This document shows positions 1 through 7,178 of a stretch of 64,000 nt of DNA, one piece after another. Position 1 is the first letter of the stretch; the number at the start of each line of letters is the position of its first letter. The translations under genes and the position numbers were made by a program. The notes below the pieces were generated by a model. It was not told the DNA's origin and did no database searches. It saw only the letters and a program-made list of their open reading frames with translations. The stretch comes from Pseudohongiella sp. (GTDB lineage Bacteria > Pseudomonadota > Gammaproteobacteria > Pseudomonadales > Pseudohongiellaceae): assembly GCF_011050365.1 (NCBI RefSeq), contig NZ_DRFV01000008.1:248001-312000 (forward strand). Reading direction: 5' to 3'.

Positions 1-252
1 GGCTGTGCCGGCAGCCCTGTCAGCAAGGTATTGAGCGCGCATACGCTGCAGACGCTGATGTTGATAGTCATCCAGCAGCGCGCGGGCCTCCGGGTAATCC
101 GCATCATGGTGGAGCCACAGGCCGGGCATGGAGATGCCCCAATTGCCGGCACTGGTTTCGTAAAACGAAACGTCATGCGTTGCCAGCAGCTCGCGAACCT
201 CGGCGGCTTCGTCCTCAGGGACATTACGCAGTCGAAACAACAATTTTGCCAT
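1..252 (-). CDS. DUF6164-like small protein, C-terminus cut by window edge
   Basis: The reverse strand reads an open frame of 84 codons from an ATG at 252 to the window edge without a stop, so the C-terminus is missing. The protein starts MAKLLFRLRNVPEDEAAEVR and contains the segment YETSAGNWGISMPGLW, which I recognise as typical of the DUF6164 family of short proteobacterial proteins of unknown function. No signal peptide or membrane segment is visible. It is divergent from the TraB/GumN gene, with about 160 bases between the two starts. The family name is from memory. The coding frame is convincing because the opposite-strand frame has no comparable family pattern. Confidence 0.6.
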   Translation of the reverse strand, partial: MAKLLFRLRNVPEDEAAEVRELLATHDVSFYETSAGNWGISMPGLWLHHDADYPEARALLDDYQHQRLQRMRAQYLADRAAGTA

Positions 253-413
253 GGGTACCGGTCTTTTAGGTGTTCTCGTAGTGAAGATGGCAGCGCACAG
301 CGTGCCTGGTCATGCTCACTATGCTACCTCTTCCCGGAGCCTGGCGACAGCCGTGGTGAGGCGTTAATCACCGGCGCCGCCGTCTGGCACAACGACTATT
401 AACAGGAGCAATC

Positions 414-1361
414 ATGAATATGCCTTCAGCATCAAGAGTCAGCACGTCGGCAGTAACCCCCGTCGTTCAGGGTCACGGAGCTTTCATGCGCCGTGTGCTG
501 CAGGCTGCTGCTGTGTCATTGCTGCTTGTCATTGCCCTGCCGGCACGCGCCGACGCTCCGGTATGGCAGGCAAGCAAGGGCGATAACACGGTGTTTCTGG
601 GCGGCACCATCCATTTGTTGCGGGCCCAGGATTATCCATTGCCGGAGGCGTTTGAAACCGCCTACCAGGCATCAGATCGTCTGTTCTTCGAGATTGATCA
701 AAACCAGATGACGGATATGTCAGTGCAGGCACGCATGATGCAGCAACTGACCTATCAGGATGATCGTACCCTGCAAAGTGTACTTGATGATGAAACCTAC
801 GCGGCGTTGACTGCCTACGCCGAAAATGCCGGCCTGCCAATGGCCATGATGCAGAAATTCAAGCCCGGTATGCTGCTTACTACACTGTCATTGCTTGAGT
901 TTCAGAGCCGGGGATTCACGCCCCAGGGCGTCGACGCGTATTACAATTCACGCGCCATGGGTGATGGCAAGGATCGGGGTGAGCTGGAAACCATAGATCA
1001 GCAGATCGCCATGCTGGCAAGCATGGGGGAAGGGTATGAGAGCGAATTTGTGACCTATTCACTGCGTGATCTGGAAACTGTTGGCGACGCTATCGAAGAC
1101 ATGCTGGCCGCCTGGCGGGCCGGCGACCAGGCATCGTTGGAAGCGCAGTTCATTGCTCCCATGCTGGCGGAGGCGCCAGAGCTTTACGACAGCATGCTGG
1201 TCGAGCGCAATAACAACTGGATGTCGCAAATTGAGGCGATGTTTGACGAGCCGGGTACCGAGTTCGTGTTGGTGGGCGCGGCACATCTTGTCGGAGAGCA
1301 TGGCGTGCTAGCGATGCTCTCTGAACGTGGTTACGAGATTGACAGGGTGAGCGCAGACTAG
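414..1361 (+). CDS. TraB/GumN family protein, exported
   Basis: This is a 315-residue TraB/GumN-type protein, a family with a presumed hydrolase or erythromycin-esterase-like fold and poorly known substrates. It shows the two family hallmarks: FLGGTIHLL near the mature N-terminus and VGAAHLVGEHGVLAML near the C-terminus. Both carry His residues thought to bind metal. A signal peptide (MRRVLQAAAVSLLLVIALPARA, cleaved before DAPVW) begins at the internal ATG at 486. That ATG has its own CGGAG ribosome site, while the ATG at 414 has AGGAG. The upstream start would add 24 residues before the signal peptide. I report the longer form, but the start at 486 is equally plausible. It is probably periplasmic. 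It stands alone, divergent from the upstream gene. Confidence 0.8.
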   Translation: MNMPSASRVSTSAVTPVVQGHGAFMRRVLQAAAVSLLLVIALPARADAPVWQASKGDNTVFLGGTIHLLRAQDYPLPEAFETAYQASDRLFFEIDQNQMTDMSVQARMMQQLTYQDDRTLQSVLDDETYAALTAYAENAGLPMAMMQKFKPGMLLTTLSLLEFQSRGFTPQGVDAYYNSRAMGDGKDRGELETIDQQIAMLASMGEGYESEFVTYSLRDLETVGDAIEDMLAAWRAGDQASLEAQFIAPMLAEAPELYDSMLVERNNNWMSQIEAMFDEPGTEFVLVGAAHLVGEHGVLAMLSERGYEIDRVSAD

Positions 1362-1410
1362 TTAAAGCTTCTTCGTGGAGTCGGCATAGATGTCGACCCC
1401 ACAGCGTGAA

Positions 1411-1584
1411 TCAGTTTGCGGTTTTGTGGCTCAGGATGATCTGTCGCGGGCCGCGGGTATGTGTCTGGCCGCTGGTACCGGTTGGAATCTGTTGGACTTT
1501 ACCACCTGATTTTACGAACGCCGCCATCTGGCGCGCCAGATCATCTCGGTCGCAAACGGGAAGATCTTTTTTGGACTTGGACAT
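1411..1584 (-). CDS. small conserved-looking cytosolic protein, 57 aa
   Basis: This short reverse-strand gene starts at an ATG at 1584 with AAAGG eight bases upstream. The in-frame extension to 1641 lacks a ribosome site and looks non-coding. The product is a basic protein with the segment LARQMAAFVKSGGKVQQIP followed by a Gly/Thr/Arg-rich tail. The AFxxxGGKIxxIP pattern recurs in several short proteobacterial proteins, including the N-terminal part of stationary-phase RNA-polymerase-associated proteins, so a nucleic-acid or polymerase contact is possible but unproven. It lies between TraB/GumN and the DUF3501 gene and reads in the same direction as the latter. Confidence 0.55.
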   Translation of the reverse strand: MSKSKKDLPVCDRDDLARQMAAFVKSGGKVQQIPTGTSGQTHTRGPRQIILSHKTAN

Positions 1585-1646
1585 GCTGTCAACCTTTGGG
1601 TTCACCGTGTAAAGCCGATTATTATACACCATTTCAGCCAAAGCTG

Positions 1647-2252
1647 TCAGTCGACCTTGCCCGGTTCGAAGTCATGGCTCAGGGCTATGGCGACAGCGTC
1701 GGGCAGCGGATCGACATGATGCTGGTAGGCCGGGTGTTCACTGTAAACCGACCAGCGCGTGCCCTTGCGCACAGCGGCCAGCATCTCGGCAGTGAACTCG
1801 AAACGCAGGAAGTGCACGGCCGAGGTTTTGTCGGCTGTTGAGCGCGGCAGATCTTCGTCGGCGATGGCGGGTACCGGCGGGCAGCCTTTGATCTGCATAT
1901 AAACCTGATGTTCCAGGCCCACCAGCTCATGCAGTGCTGTGTTCCGGCGAATGGCGTCGGAAAATTCGATCATCAGGGTACACTTCAGGTTGTGTCCGTC
2001 GGGAATCAGGGGATTGTAGGCTGCCAACTCCTGCCGGATTGCTTCGTCACTGCACAGGTTTTCCGCCCGCATCATTTCCAGCACCTGATATTTCATGGTC
2101 GCCCGGTCTTCGAAATGCAGTGTCACGTTCGGACCCAGGGCGACACGTCGATGTCTCTTGTGCTCAATGATGGTCCGGCGGATGGCGGGCCGCTGTTGCC
2201 GGTAGTGCGCCAGTGTGCCGATATCCGCCAGGGTCAGTTTCCTGTTGCTCAT
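1647..2252 (-). CDS. DUF3501 family protein
   Basis: This 201-residue protein starts MSNRKLTLADIGTLAHYRQQ and has the DUF3501 pattern, including the ALGPNVTLHFEDRATMKYQVLEM region and a C-terminal RFEFTAEMLAAVRKG segment. The function of the family is unknown. It is often found beside rubrerythrin and a heterodisulfide-reductase-like iron-sulfur protein, and here the rubrerythrin gene is only 7 bases upstream on the same strand. The iron-sulfur partner is not in this window. I chose the ATG at 2252, just after the rubrerythrin stop, because the longer in-frame extension would run back through rubrerythrin. A role in iron or peroxide homeostasis is inferred only from the neighbour. Confidence 0.8.
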   Translation of the reverse strand: MSNRKLTLADIGTLAHYRQQRPAIRRTIIEHKRHRRVALGPNVTLHFEDRATMKYQVLEMMRAENLCSDEAIRQELAAYNPLIPDGHNLKCTLMIEFSDAIRRNTALHELVGLEHQVYMQIKGCPPVPAIADEDLPRSTADKTSAVHFLRFEFTAEMLAAVRKGTRWSVYSEHPAYQHHVDPLPDAVAIALSHDFEPGKVD

Positions 2253-2259
2253 GTCCGGT

Positions 2260-2679
2260 TCAATCCTCAAGCTGATCAAGTGCCTTCTGGAAACGGTGAG
2301 CGTGTGATCGCTCCGCCTTGGCCAGGGTTTCCATCCAGTCTGCGATCTCTTCAAAGCCTTCATCACGGGCGTCTTTTGCCATGCCGGGGTACATGTTTGT
2401 GTATTCGTGAGTCTCTCCCGCGATGGCTGACTTCAGATTATCGGCGGTGCCGCCGATCGGCAGCCCGGTAACCGGATCGCCAACCTCTTCCAGATACTCC
2501 AGGTGGCCGTGGGCGTGACCGGTTTCCCCCTCTGCTGTGGAGCGGAACAGCGCTGAAACATCGTTGCGACCCTCAATATCAGCTTTCTGGGCAAAATACA
2601 GGTAACGACGGTTGGCCTGTGACTCGGCGGCGAATGCGTCCCTGAGGTTTTGTGCCGTTTTTGTGTCTTTCAATGACAT
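2260..2679 (-). CDS. rubrerythrin family protein, di-iron domain only
   Basis: This 139-residue ferritin-like di-iron protein is expected to reduce peroxide in the cytosol. The four-helix bundle ligands are visible: FAAESQANRRY in helix 1, AEGETGHAHGH (ExxH) in helix 2, AGETHEYTNMYP in helix 3 and KAERSHAHRF (ExxH) in helix 4. There is no C-terminal rubredoxin domain, so it is the short form and needs an outside electron donor. The start at 2679 gives MSLKDTKTAQNL, and the in-frame extension upstream has no family resemblance. It forms a two-gene operon with the DUF3501 gene and is divergent from the H1-SlyD fusion gene. Confidence 0.9.
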   Translation of the reverse strand: MSLKDTKTAQNLRDAFAAESQANRRYLYFAQKADIEGRNDVSALFRSTAEGETGHAHGHLEYLEEVGDPVTGLPIGGTADNLKSAIAGETHEYTNMYPGMAKDARDEGFEEIADWMETLAKAERSHAHRFQKALDQLED

Positions 2680-2828
2680 CGTGTTGTCTCCGTGTCCTGG
2701 CAGATGAGCAAAAGCGCGCAACGCCTGAACATATCGTAGTTATACGCCCGATTCTAATGGTTTTTTTGTCGATACCAATGAGGAAAGTCAAACTTAGTGG
2801 GGAGACGTATTTCTTCGTCGGAGCAATC

Positions 2829-2837
2829 TGCTAGAAT
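2829..2837 (+). promoter_or_regulatory. candidate extended -10 promoter for the H1-SlyD fusion gene
   Basis: TGCTAGAAT forms an extended -10 (TGn plus TAGAAT), placing a transcription start about 20 bases before the ATG at 2865. No good -35 is visible, which is tolerated with an extended -10. GAGAGAG then serves as the ribosome site. This is prediction by eye. Confidence 0.35.
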
Positions 2838-2864
2838 CGATCATCCTGACAGAGAGAGATCGGT

Positions 2865-4085
2865 ATGACTGACACTAAAACCAAAGCGACGCGCACCAAA
2901 AAAGCCGACACCAGCGCTGACAAACCTGTTAAGACGTCAAAGCCCGCAGCAGGTAAGGCATCGACTGCCAAAAAGCCGGTTGCCAAAAAGCCATTAGCCC
3001 AAAAACCGGCTGCGAAAACAACCGCTGCGAAAACCGCGGTGGCCAAAAAGCCAGCTGCCAAAAAGCCAGCGGCAAAGACCACGGCGGCCAGCAAGCCGGC
3101 CAAGGCGCCCGCGAAAGCCGCGGCAGCTGCCAAAGGCACAAGCAAGGCACCGGCAAAAGCGGCCGCGTCACCGGCTAAAAAACCGGCACCAAAAGCCGCC
3201 TCCGCAGCGACCCGAAAGGCGGCTCCGAAAGCGGCGCCGGCTGCAAAAACAGCAGGCAGCAAGGCAGCGCCCAAAAAAGCGGCTGCCAGCACCAAGAGCA
3301 AAGCAGGCGCCAAGCCTGCTGCGAAGACAGCCACGACAGGCAAGGCCGGCGCCAGCACGAGCAAATCTGCCGCCGGGTCTGCGGCAAAAGCCAAAACCGC
3401 AAAATCGGCCCCGGCAACCGCCAAATCTGCAAAGCCGATGCCTGCGGCTGCAGCCAAAAAGCCGGCCAGCAAAAAACCAAAGGCCGCTGCCAAGCCGCCC
3501 GAGCCGGCACCCAAAGAACGCGTAGAAGGCGCCTCAGTCAACTTCAGCAGTGTTCAGGAACCGCCATCGCATCTGACCATGCGCGTGGATACCAACCGCG
3601 TAGTCGCCTTCCATTACCGGCTCTGTGAAGTGCGCCCCGATGGTAATCGTTCGCCATGGCTGGAGGCTTCCTTCGGGCGCCAGCCGCTGTTGTATTTGCA
3701 CGGTCATGGCAATGTAGTGCCGGGACTGGAGCAGGCCATGGCGGGCAAGCGCGCCGGCGATCGCATCGAGATTACCCTGACGCCAGAGCAGGCGTATGGC
3801 CCGCGCACCTCAAACGAACTATTGCGCATTCCGATCAAGCATTTACAGCGCGCGCCGGAACGCAAGCATCTGGTACCCGGCACCATTGTGTCCGTTAAAA
3901 CCAATCGTGGTGTCAAAAATGCACTGGTGGTCAAGGTCGGCAAATTCAATGTCGACCTCGATACCAACCATCCATATGCAGGCCGCACGTTGCATTATCA
4001 GATTGAAGTGTTGGGTGTGCGTCAGGCGACAGCCGAGGAAGTGGCGCATCGCCATGTACACGGGCCGGGCGGGCATCAGCATTAA
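2865..4085 (+). CDS. histone-H1-like Lys/Ala/Pro-rich tail fused to SlyD-type FKBP prolyl isomerase
   Basis: This is a 406-residue two-part protein. Residues 1 to about 220 are almost only Lys, Ala, Pro, Ser and Thr, with repeated AKKPxA units. They resemble the C-terminal tails of histone H1 and bacterial AlgP/HctB-like DNA-binding proteins. Residues from about 235 to 390 match SlyD: YLHGHGNVVPGLEQAMAGKRAGD, an inserted flap domain, then HYQIEVLGVRQATAEE. The end HRHVHGPGGHQH is a short version of SlyD's metal-binding tail. The family catalyses prolyl cis-trans isomerisation and chaperoning, and can bind nickel or zinc. The fusion suggests an isomerase tethered to DNA or RNA. It is in one frame with no stop between parts, and the downstream Tat-exported molybdoenzyme starts 38 bases later. 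Confidence 0.85.
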   Translation: MTDTKTKATRTKKADTSADKPVKTSKPAAGKASTAKKPVAKKPLAQKPAAKTTAAKTAVAKKPAAKKPAAKTTAASKPAKAPAKAAAAAKGTSKAPAKAAASPAKKPAPKAASAATRKAAPKAAPAAKTAGSKAAPKKAAASTKSKAGAKPAAKTATTGKAGASTSKSAAGSAAKAKTAKSAPATAKSAKPMPAAAAKKPASKKPKAAAKPPEPAPKERVEGASVNFSSVQEPPSHLTMRVDTNRVVAFHYRLCEVRPDGNRSPWLEASFGRQPLLYLHGHGNVVPGLEQAMAGKRAGDRIEITLTPEQAYGPRTSNELLRIPIKHLQRAPERKHLVPGTIVSVKTNRGVKNALVVKVGKFNVDLDTNHPYAGRTLHYQIEVLGVRQATAEEVAHRHVHGPGGHQH

Positions 4086-4123
4086 GCTTGGAAAAACTAA
4101 AAATAACGAGAAAAGGTGGGGTT

Positions 4124-5275
4124 ATGACAATTGAGAGCGAGAGCCGCAGAAACATGTTGAAAGCAGGTCTGGGCGCTGGTGTGATGGCTGCAGGTGCCAG
4201 TTTTCCCTGGATGGCACTGGCCCAGGGAGAAGAGCTGATGCCGTTTCTGGATGTACCCGAGGGTTACGATCCCGGCCCGCGCAGACCAGGCATGACGCAT
4301 ATCATTGATACCCGCCAGATCAATAATTTTTACAGCGACGACTTTTACGTTGTCCAGCACTATGGTCAGCCGGAGCTGGATGTCGACAACTATCGTCTGA
4401 CAGTCACCGGGCTGGTCGATCGTCCGCTGAGTTTTACCCTTGACGAGCTGATGGCCCTGCCCGATCAAACCCTGGATGCCGGTTTCGAGTGCGGTGGTAA
4501 CGGCAACCGTATGTACCATGGTCTGGTGGGCAACGCACGCTGGCGTGGTATCAATCTGAAAGCATTGCTGGAACGCGCTGGCGTACAGGAAGACGGGCGC
4601 GAAGTGGTGTTTTTCGGTGGTGATATCGGGCAAGAGGAAATCCGTGGCCGCACGGTGGACAAAGCCTTTGCCCGCAGCCTGTCGCTGGAAGATGCCATGC
4701 GTGAAGACAACATGATCGCCTTTGAGATGAATGGCCAGCCCTTGCCTGTGCATCACGGACGCCCGGTGCGGCTGCTGGTACCCGGTTTCTATGGCGTTGC
4801 CAATGTCAAATGGCTGACCCAGATCCATGTGCAGGACACGCGCTACATGGGACGTTTCATGGGTCGGGATTATGTCACCCTGAAAAAGGACATGGTTGGT
4901 GATCAGGAGCGCTGGGTGGAGAACTCGGTAGCGCGCATGAATCTGAAATCGGTTATCGCCCGGGTGACCAGGCGCGGCAACAGTCACCGCATCAGCGGTT
5001 TTGCGCTGAACGATGGCACTCCTTTGCGCAGCATCGACATCAGCATTGATGGCGGTGCCTGGCAGCAGGCTGTCATTGATCCGCAGGCGTCCACCTACAG
5101 CTGGAAACCTTTCCATTTTGACTGGCAGGGTGCAACACCGGGTGAGCACACTATTGTGTCGCGGGTCACGGATATTGAAGGCAGTACCCAGGCCGTAACC
5201 GAGGATTTGCCGGAGCGGGTCAGTTACTGGGAAGAGTTCGGTCAGTTCCCGCGCCGGGTCATGATAGGCGCCTGA
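4124..5275 (+). CDS. Tat-exported molybdopterin oxidoreductase, sulfite oxidase family
   Basis: This 383-residue protein has a twin-arginine signal (SRRNMLKAGLGAGVMAAGASF, near residues 7-27), so it is exported folded to the periplasm. The molybdopterin domain carries FECGGNGNRMYHG, with the cysteine expected to bind molybdenum, and HHGRPVRLLVPGFYG. A C-terminal dimerisation (Mo-co dimer) domain follows from about residue 275. Family members oxidise sulfite or related substrates, but substrate cannot be read from sequence and no cytochrome c partner is adjacent. I chose the ATG at 4124 because AGGTGG lies just upstream; the frame opens earlier at 4088 without support. It is probably co-transcribed with the SlyD fusion gene. 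Confidence 0.85.
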   Translation: MTIESESRRNMLKAGLGAGVMAAGASFPWMALAQGEELMPFLDVPEGYDPGPRRPGMTHIIDTRQINNFYSDDFYVVQHYGQPELDVDNYRLTVTGLVDRPLSFTLDELMALPDQTLDAGFECGGNGNRMYHGLVGNARWRGINLKALLERAGVQEDGREVVFFGGDIGQEEIRGRTVDKAFARSLSLEDAMREDNMIAFEMNGQPLPVHHGRPVRLLVPGFYGVANVKWLTQIHVQDTRYMGRFMGRDYVTLKKDMVGDQERWVENSVARMNLKSVIARVTRRGNSHRISGFALNDGTPLRSIDISIDGGAWQQAVIDPQASTYSWKPFHFDWQGATPGEHTIVSRVTDIEGSTQAVTEDLPERVSYWEEFGQFPRRVMIGA

Positions 5276-5321
5276 AGCGATTTACCCTGACGTCCGATTA
5301 AACTGAAGTGAGTGTTTGTCT

Positions 5322-5840
5322 ATGAAAACGTATCTGGTGCTGACGCTGATCGGCAACGACCAACCCGGGCTGGTGGAGTCACTGGCGCAGATTGTGGCGC
5401 AGCATCAGGGCAACTGGCTGGAAAGTAACATGTCACGGCTGGCGGGCAAGTTTGCCGGCATTCTGCGTGTCAGTGTTGACGAAGACAAAGCCGAGGCTCT
5501 GGTGTCTGCACTGGATGCGCTGTCGCCGCGTTTAAAGCTGATTGTTGAGCGCTCAGCGCAGGCAGAGCCGGAAAAACCCCTGCGCGCTCTGCGCCTGAGC
5601 CTGGTTGGCAACGACCGGCCGGGCATCATCCGTGATATTTCCGGTGCCCTGGCGCGTCAACACGTGAACGTCGATGATCTGGACACTGAATGTGTGCCGG
5701 CACCGATGTCATCAGATGTGCTGTTTCGCGCAGAAGCGGTGCTCCACATTCCGGCAGATCTCGATATCGAAGCGCTACGCGCGGAACTGGAGCGCCTGGC
5801 CGATGACCTGATCGTGGATATCAGCCTGATCGCAGACTGA
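5322..5840 (+). CDS. ACT-domain protein of the GcvR type
   Basis: This 172-residue protein has two ACT domains, each starting with the same pattern: LTLIGNDQPGLVESLAQIV at the N-terminus and LSLVGNDRPGIIRDISGAL from about residue 90. That layout is typical of GcvR, the accessory repressor of the glycine cleavage genes, and its relatives, which bind amino acids and act on partner regulators. No DNA-binding domain is visible. The ATG at 5322 is preferred over a TTG two codons earlier, though neither has a strong ribosome site. Its 3' end overlaps the convergent HAD gene by 20 bases. No gcv genes are in the window, so the specific target is unknown. Confidence 0.8.
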   Translation: MKTYLVLTLIGNDQPGLVESLAQIVAQHQGNWLESNMSRLAGKFAGILRVSVDEDKAEALVSALDALSPRLKLIVERSAQAEPEKPLRALRLSLVGNDRPGIIRDISGALARQHVNVDDLDTECVPAPMSSDVLFRAEAVLHIPADLDIEALRAELERLADDLIVDISLIAD

Positions 5841-6492
5841 TGATGCGCCAGCCCCGATCGCTGGCATGCTGGCGTAGCTTGTCATCGGGATCCACGGCCA
5901 CCGCTTCGCCCACCGCTTCCAGCAATGGAATATCGTTAAACGAATCGCTGTAAAACACCGCGTTCTGCATGGATAACGAGGGATCTTCCTGCTTGCGCAG
6001 CCAGGATTCGAGTTTGCCGATCTTGCCCGCCTGAAAGCAGGGCTTGCCATCGATTTTCCCCGTCAGAACGCCGGCCACCTGGGCCAGATCGGTGGCAATC
6101 AGATGTGTTATGCCAAGTCTCTCTGCGATCGGCGCGGTGATAAAACGGTTGGTTGCGGTGACAATCAGGCAAATGTCGCCCGCTGCCTTGTGCTCGTTGA
6201 TCAGTTTCTGTGCGCTGTCCTGCAGCATGGGTTCGATGAACTGGCGCATGAACAGGGCGTGCAACTCGGCCAGGCGGGCAGCGGGCAGACCTGCCACCGG
6301 CGCAATGGCAAATTCGCAATATTCGTTCATATCGAGCACACCCTGTTTGTATTGCTGGTAGAACGCATCATTGCGGCGTCGGTGCGCGTCGGCATCCACC
6401 AGTTCAGCGTGGCACAGGTATTCGCCCCACGCGTGATCGCTGTCGCCTGCCAGCAGGGTGTTGTCGAGATCAAAAATGGCCAGTTTTGTCAT
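5821..6492 (-). CDS. HAD-IB family phosphatase (SerB-like)
   Basis: This 223-residue haloacid dehalogenase-type hydrolase has motif I LAIFDLDNTLLAGDSD (nucleophile Asp), motif II with the Thr in LIVTATNRFI, and motif IV YSDSFNDIPLLEAVG. The cap helices between about residues 20 and 95 fit subclass IB, as in phosphoserine phosphatase-like enzymes. The substrate is probably a small phosphomonoester and cannot be told from sequence. The start at 6492 gives MTKLAIFDLDN; the upstream extension carries no domain. It is divergent from rppH, the same arrangement as in Pseudomonas, where a HAD-IB gene precedes rppH and ptsP. Confidence 0.88.
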   Translation of the reverse strand: MTKLAIFDLDNTLLAGDSDHAWGEYLCHAELVDADAHRRRNDAFYQQYKQGVLDMNEYCEFAIAPVAGLPAARLAELHALFMRQFIEPMLQDSAQKLINEHKAAGDICLIVTATNRFITAPIAERLGITHLIATDLAQVAGVLTGKIDGKPCFQAGKIGKLESWLRKQEDPSLSMQNAVFYSDSFNDIPLLEAVGEAVAVDPDDKLRQHASDRGWRIISLRSG

Positions 6493-6668
6493 GAAGTCAG
6501 TCTCTGCAATTGGCTTGGGTGGGGTCAACGGGCCGGTATTATAACCTGAGACGGGCGCTTTTTTGCCGGGCGGAATTGTGAAACAATGCAGAGTGGGCAT
6601 CGCGCAACAAATTCGTCACTGAGCAACTGTTCTATCACTGCGTAAACGGGAAGCAATGAGATACCAAC

Positions 6669-7157
6669 ATGATTGATGCTGAAGGCTTCAGACCCAATGT
6701 CGGTATCATCATCTGTAATGCCAGAGGGCAGGTGTTATGGGCCAAGCGTATTGGTCAGGATGCCTGGCAGTTTCCTCAGGGTGGTATTCGCCAGGGTGAA
6801 CGCTTGCAGCAGGCGATGTACAGGGAATTAAAAGAAGAAGTCGGGCTTGAAGCCAGGGACGTGGAAATACTCTCCAGCACACGGGATTGGTTGTACTACC
6901 AGTTACCGCGACACTACATCCGGCAGAATTCCAATCCGGTGTGTATCGGACAAAAACAGAAATGGTTTTTGCTCGGATTGCGAGGAGATGAATCGCGTAT
7001 CTGTCTGTCCAGTCAGAACATGACGCCGGAGTTTGATGACTGGCAGTGGGTCAGTTTCTGGTACCCGCTGAGCCAGGTGATTGAGTTTAAAAGAGAAGTT
7101 TATCGCCAGGCACTCAAACAGCTGGTCAAGCCCCTGAACCGGTTCATTAACTCGTGA
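6669..7157 (+). CDS. rppH: RNA pyrophosphohydrolase RppH
   Basis: This 162-residue Nudix hydrolase removes pyrophosphate from the 5' end of mRNA and so starts RNase E-dependent decay. The Nudix box [20 protein letters not shown] sits at about residues 37-56, inside the typical RppH context [22 protein letters not shown]. The C-terminal segment with [13 protein letters not shown] is also family-typical. Length matches E. coli RppH (about 176) and shorter Pseudomonas forms. It is followed 21 bases later by ptsP, so the two are likely co-transcribed with lgt, thyA and folA. Confidence 0.95.
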   Translation: MIDAEGFRPNVGIIICNARGQVLWAKRIGQDAWQFPQGGIRQGERLQQAMYRELKEEVGLEARDVEILSSTRDWLYYQLPRHYIRQNSNPVCIGQKQKWFLLGLRGDESRICLSSQNMTPEFDDWQWVSFWYPLSQVIEFKREVYRQALKQLVKPLNRFINS

Positions 7158-7178
7158 GACGCTGACAGACAGCCCCAT

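Noticed and set aside
31-402. A plus-strand frame of 123 codons at the window start
   Set aside because: It is antisense to the DUF6164-like gene and continues into the spacer before the TraB/GumN start.
2831-3541. A hydrophobic Ala/Leu-rich reverse frame opposite the H1-like tail
   Set aside because: It mirrors the Lys/Ala repeats of the true gene; the composition comes from the antisense of AAA/GCx codons.
4097-5149. A 350-codon reverse frame opposite the molybdoenzyme
   Set aside because: No motif or ribosome site, and the forward gene has clear Tat and molybdopterin signatures.
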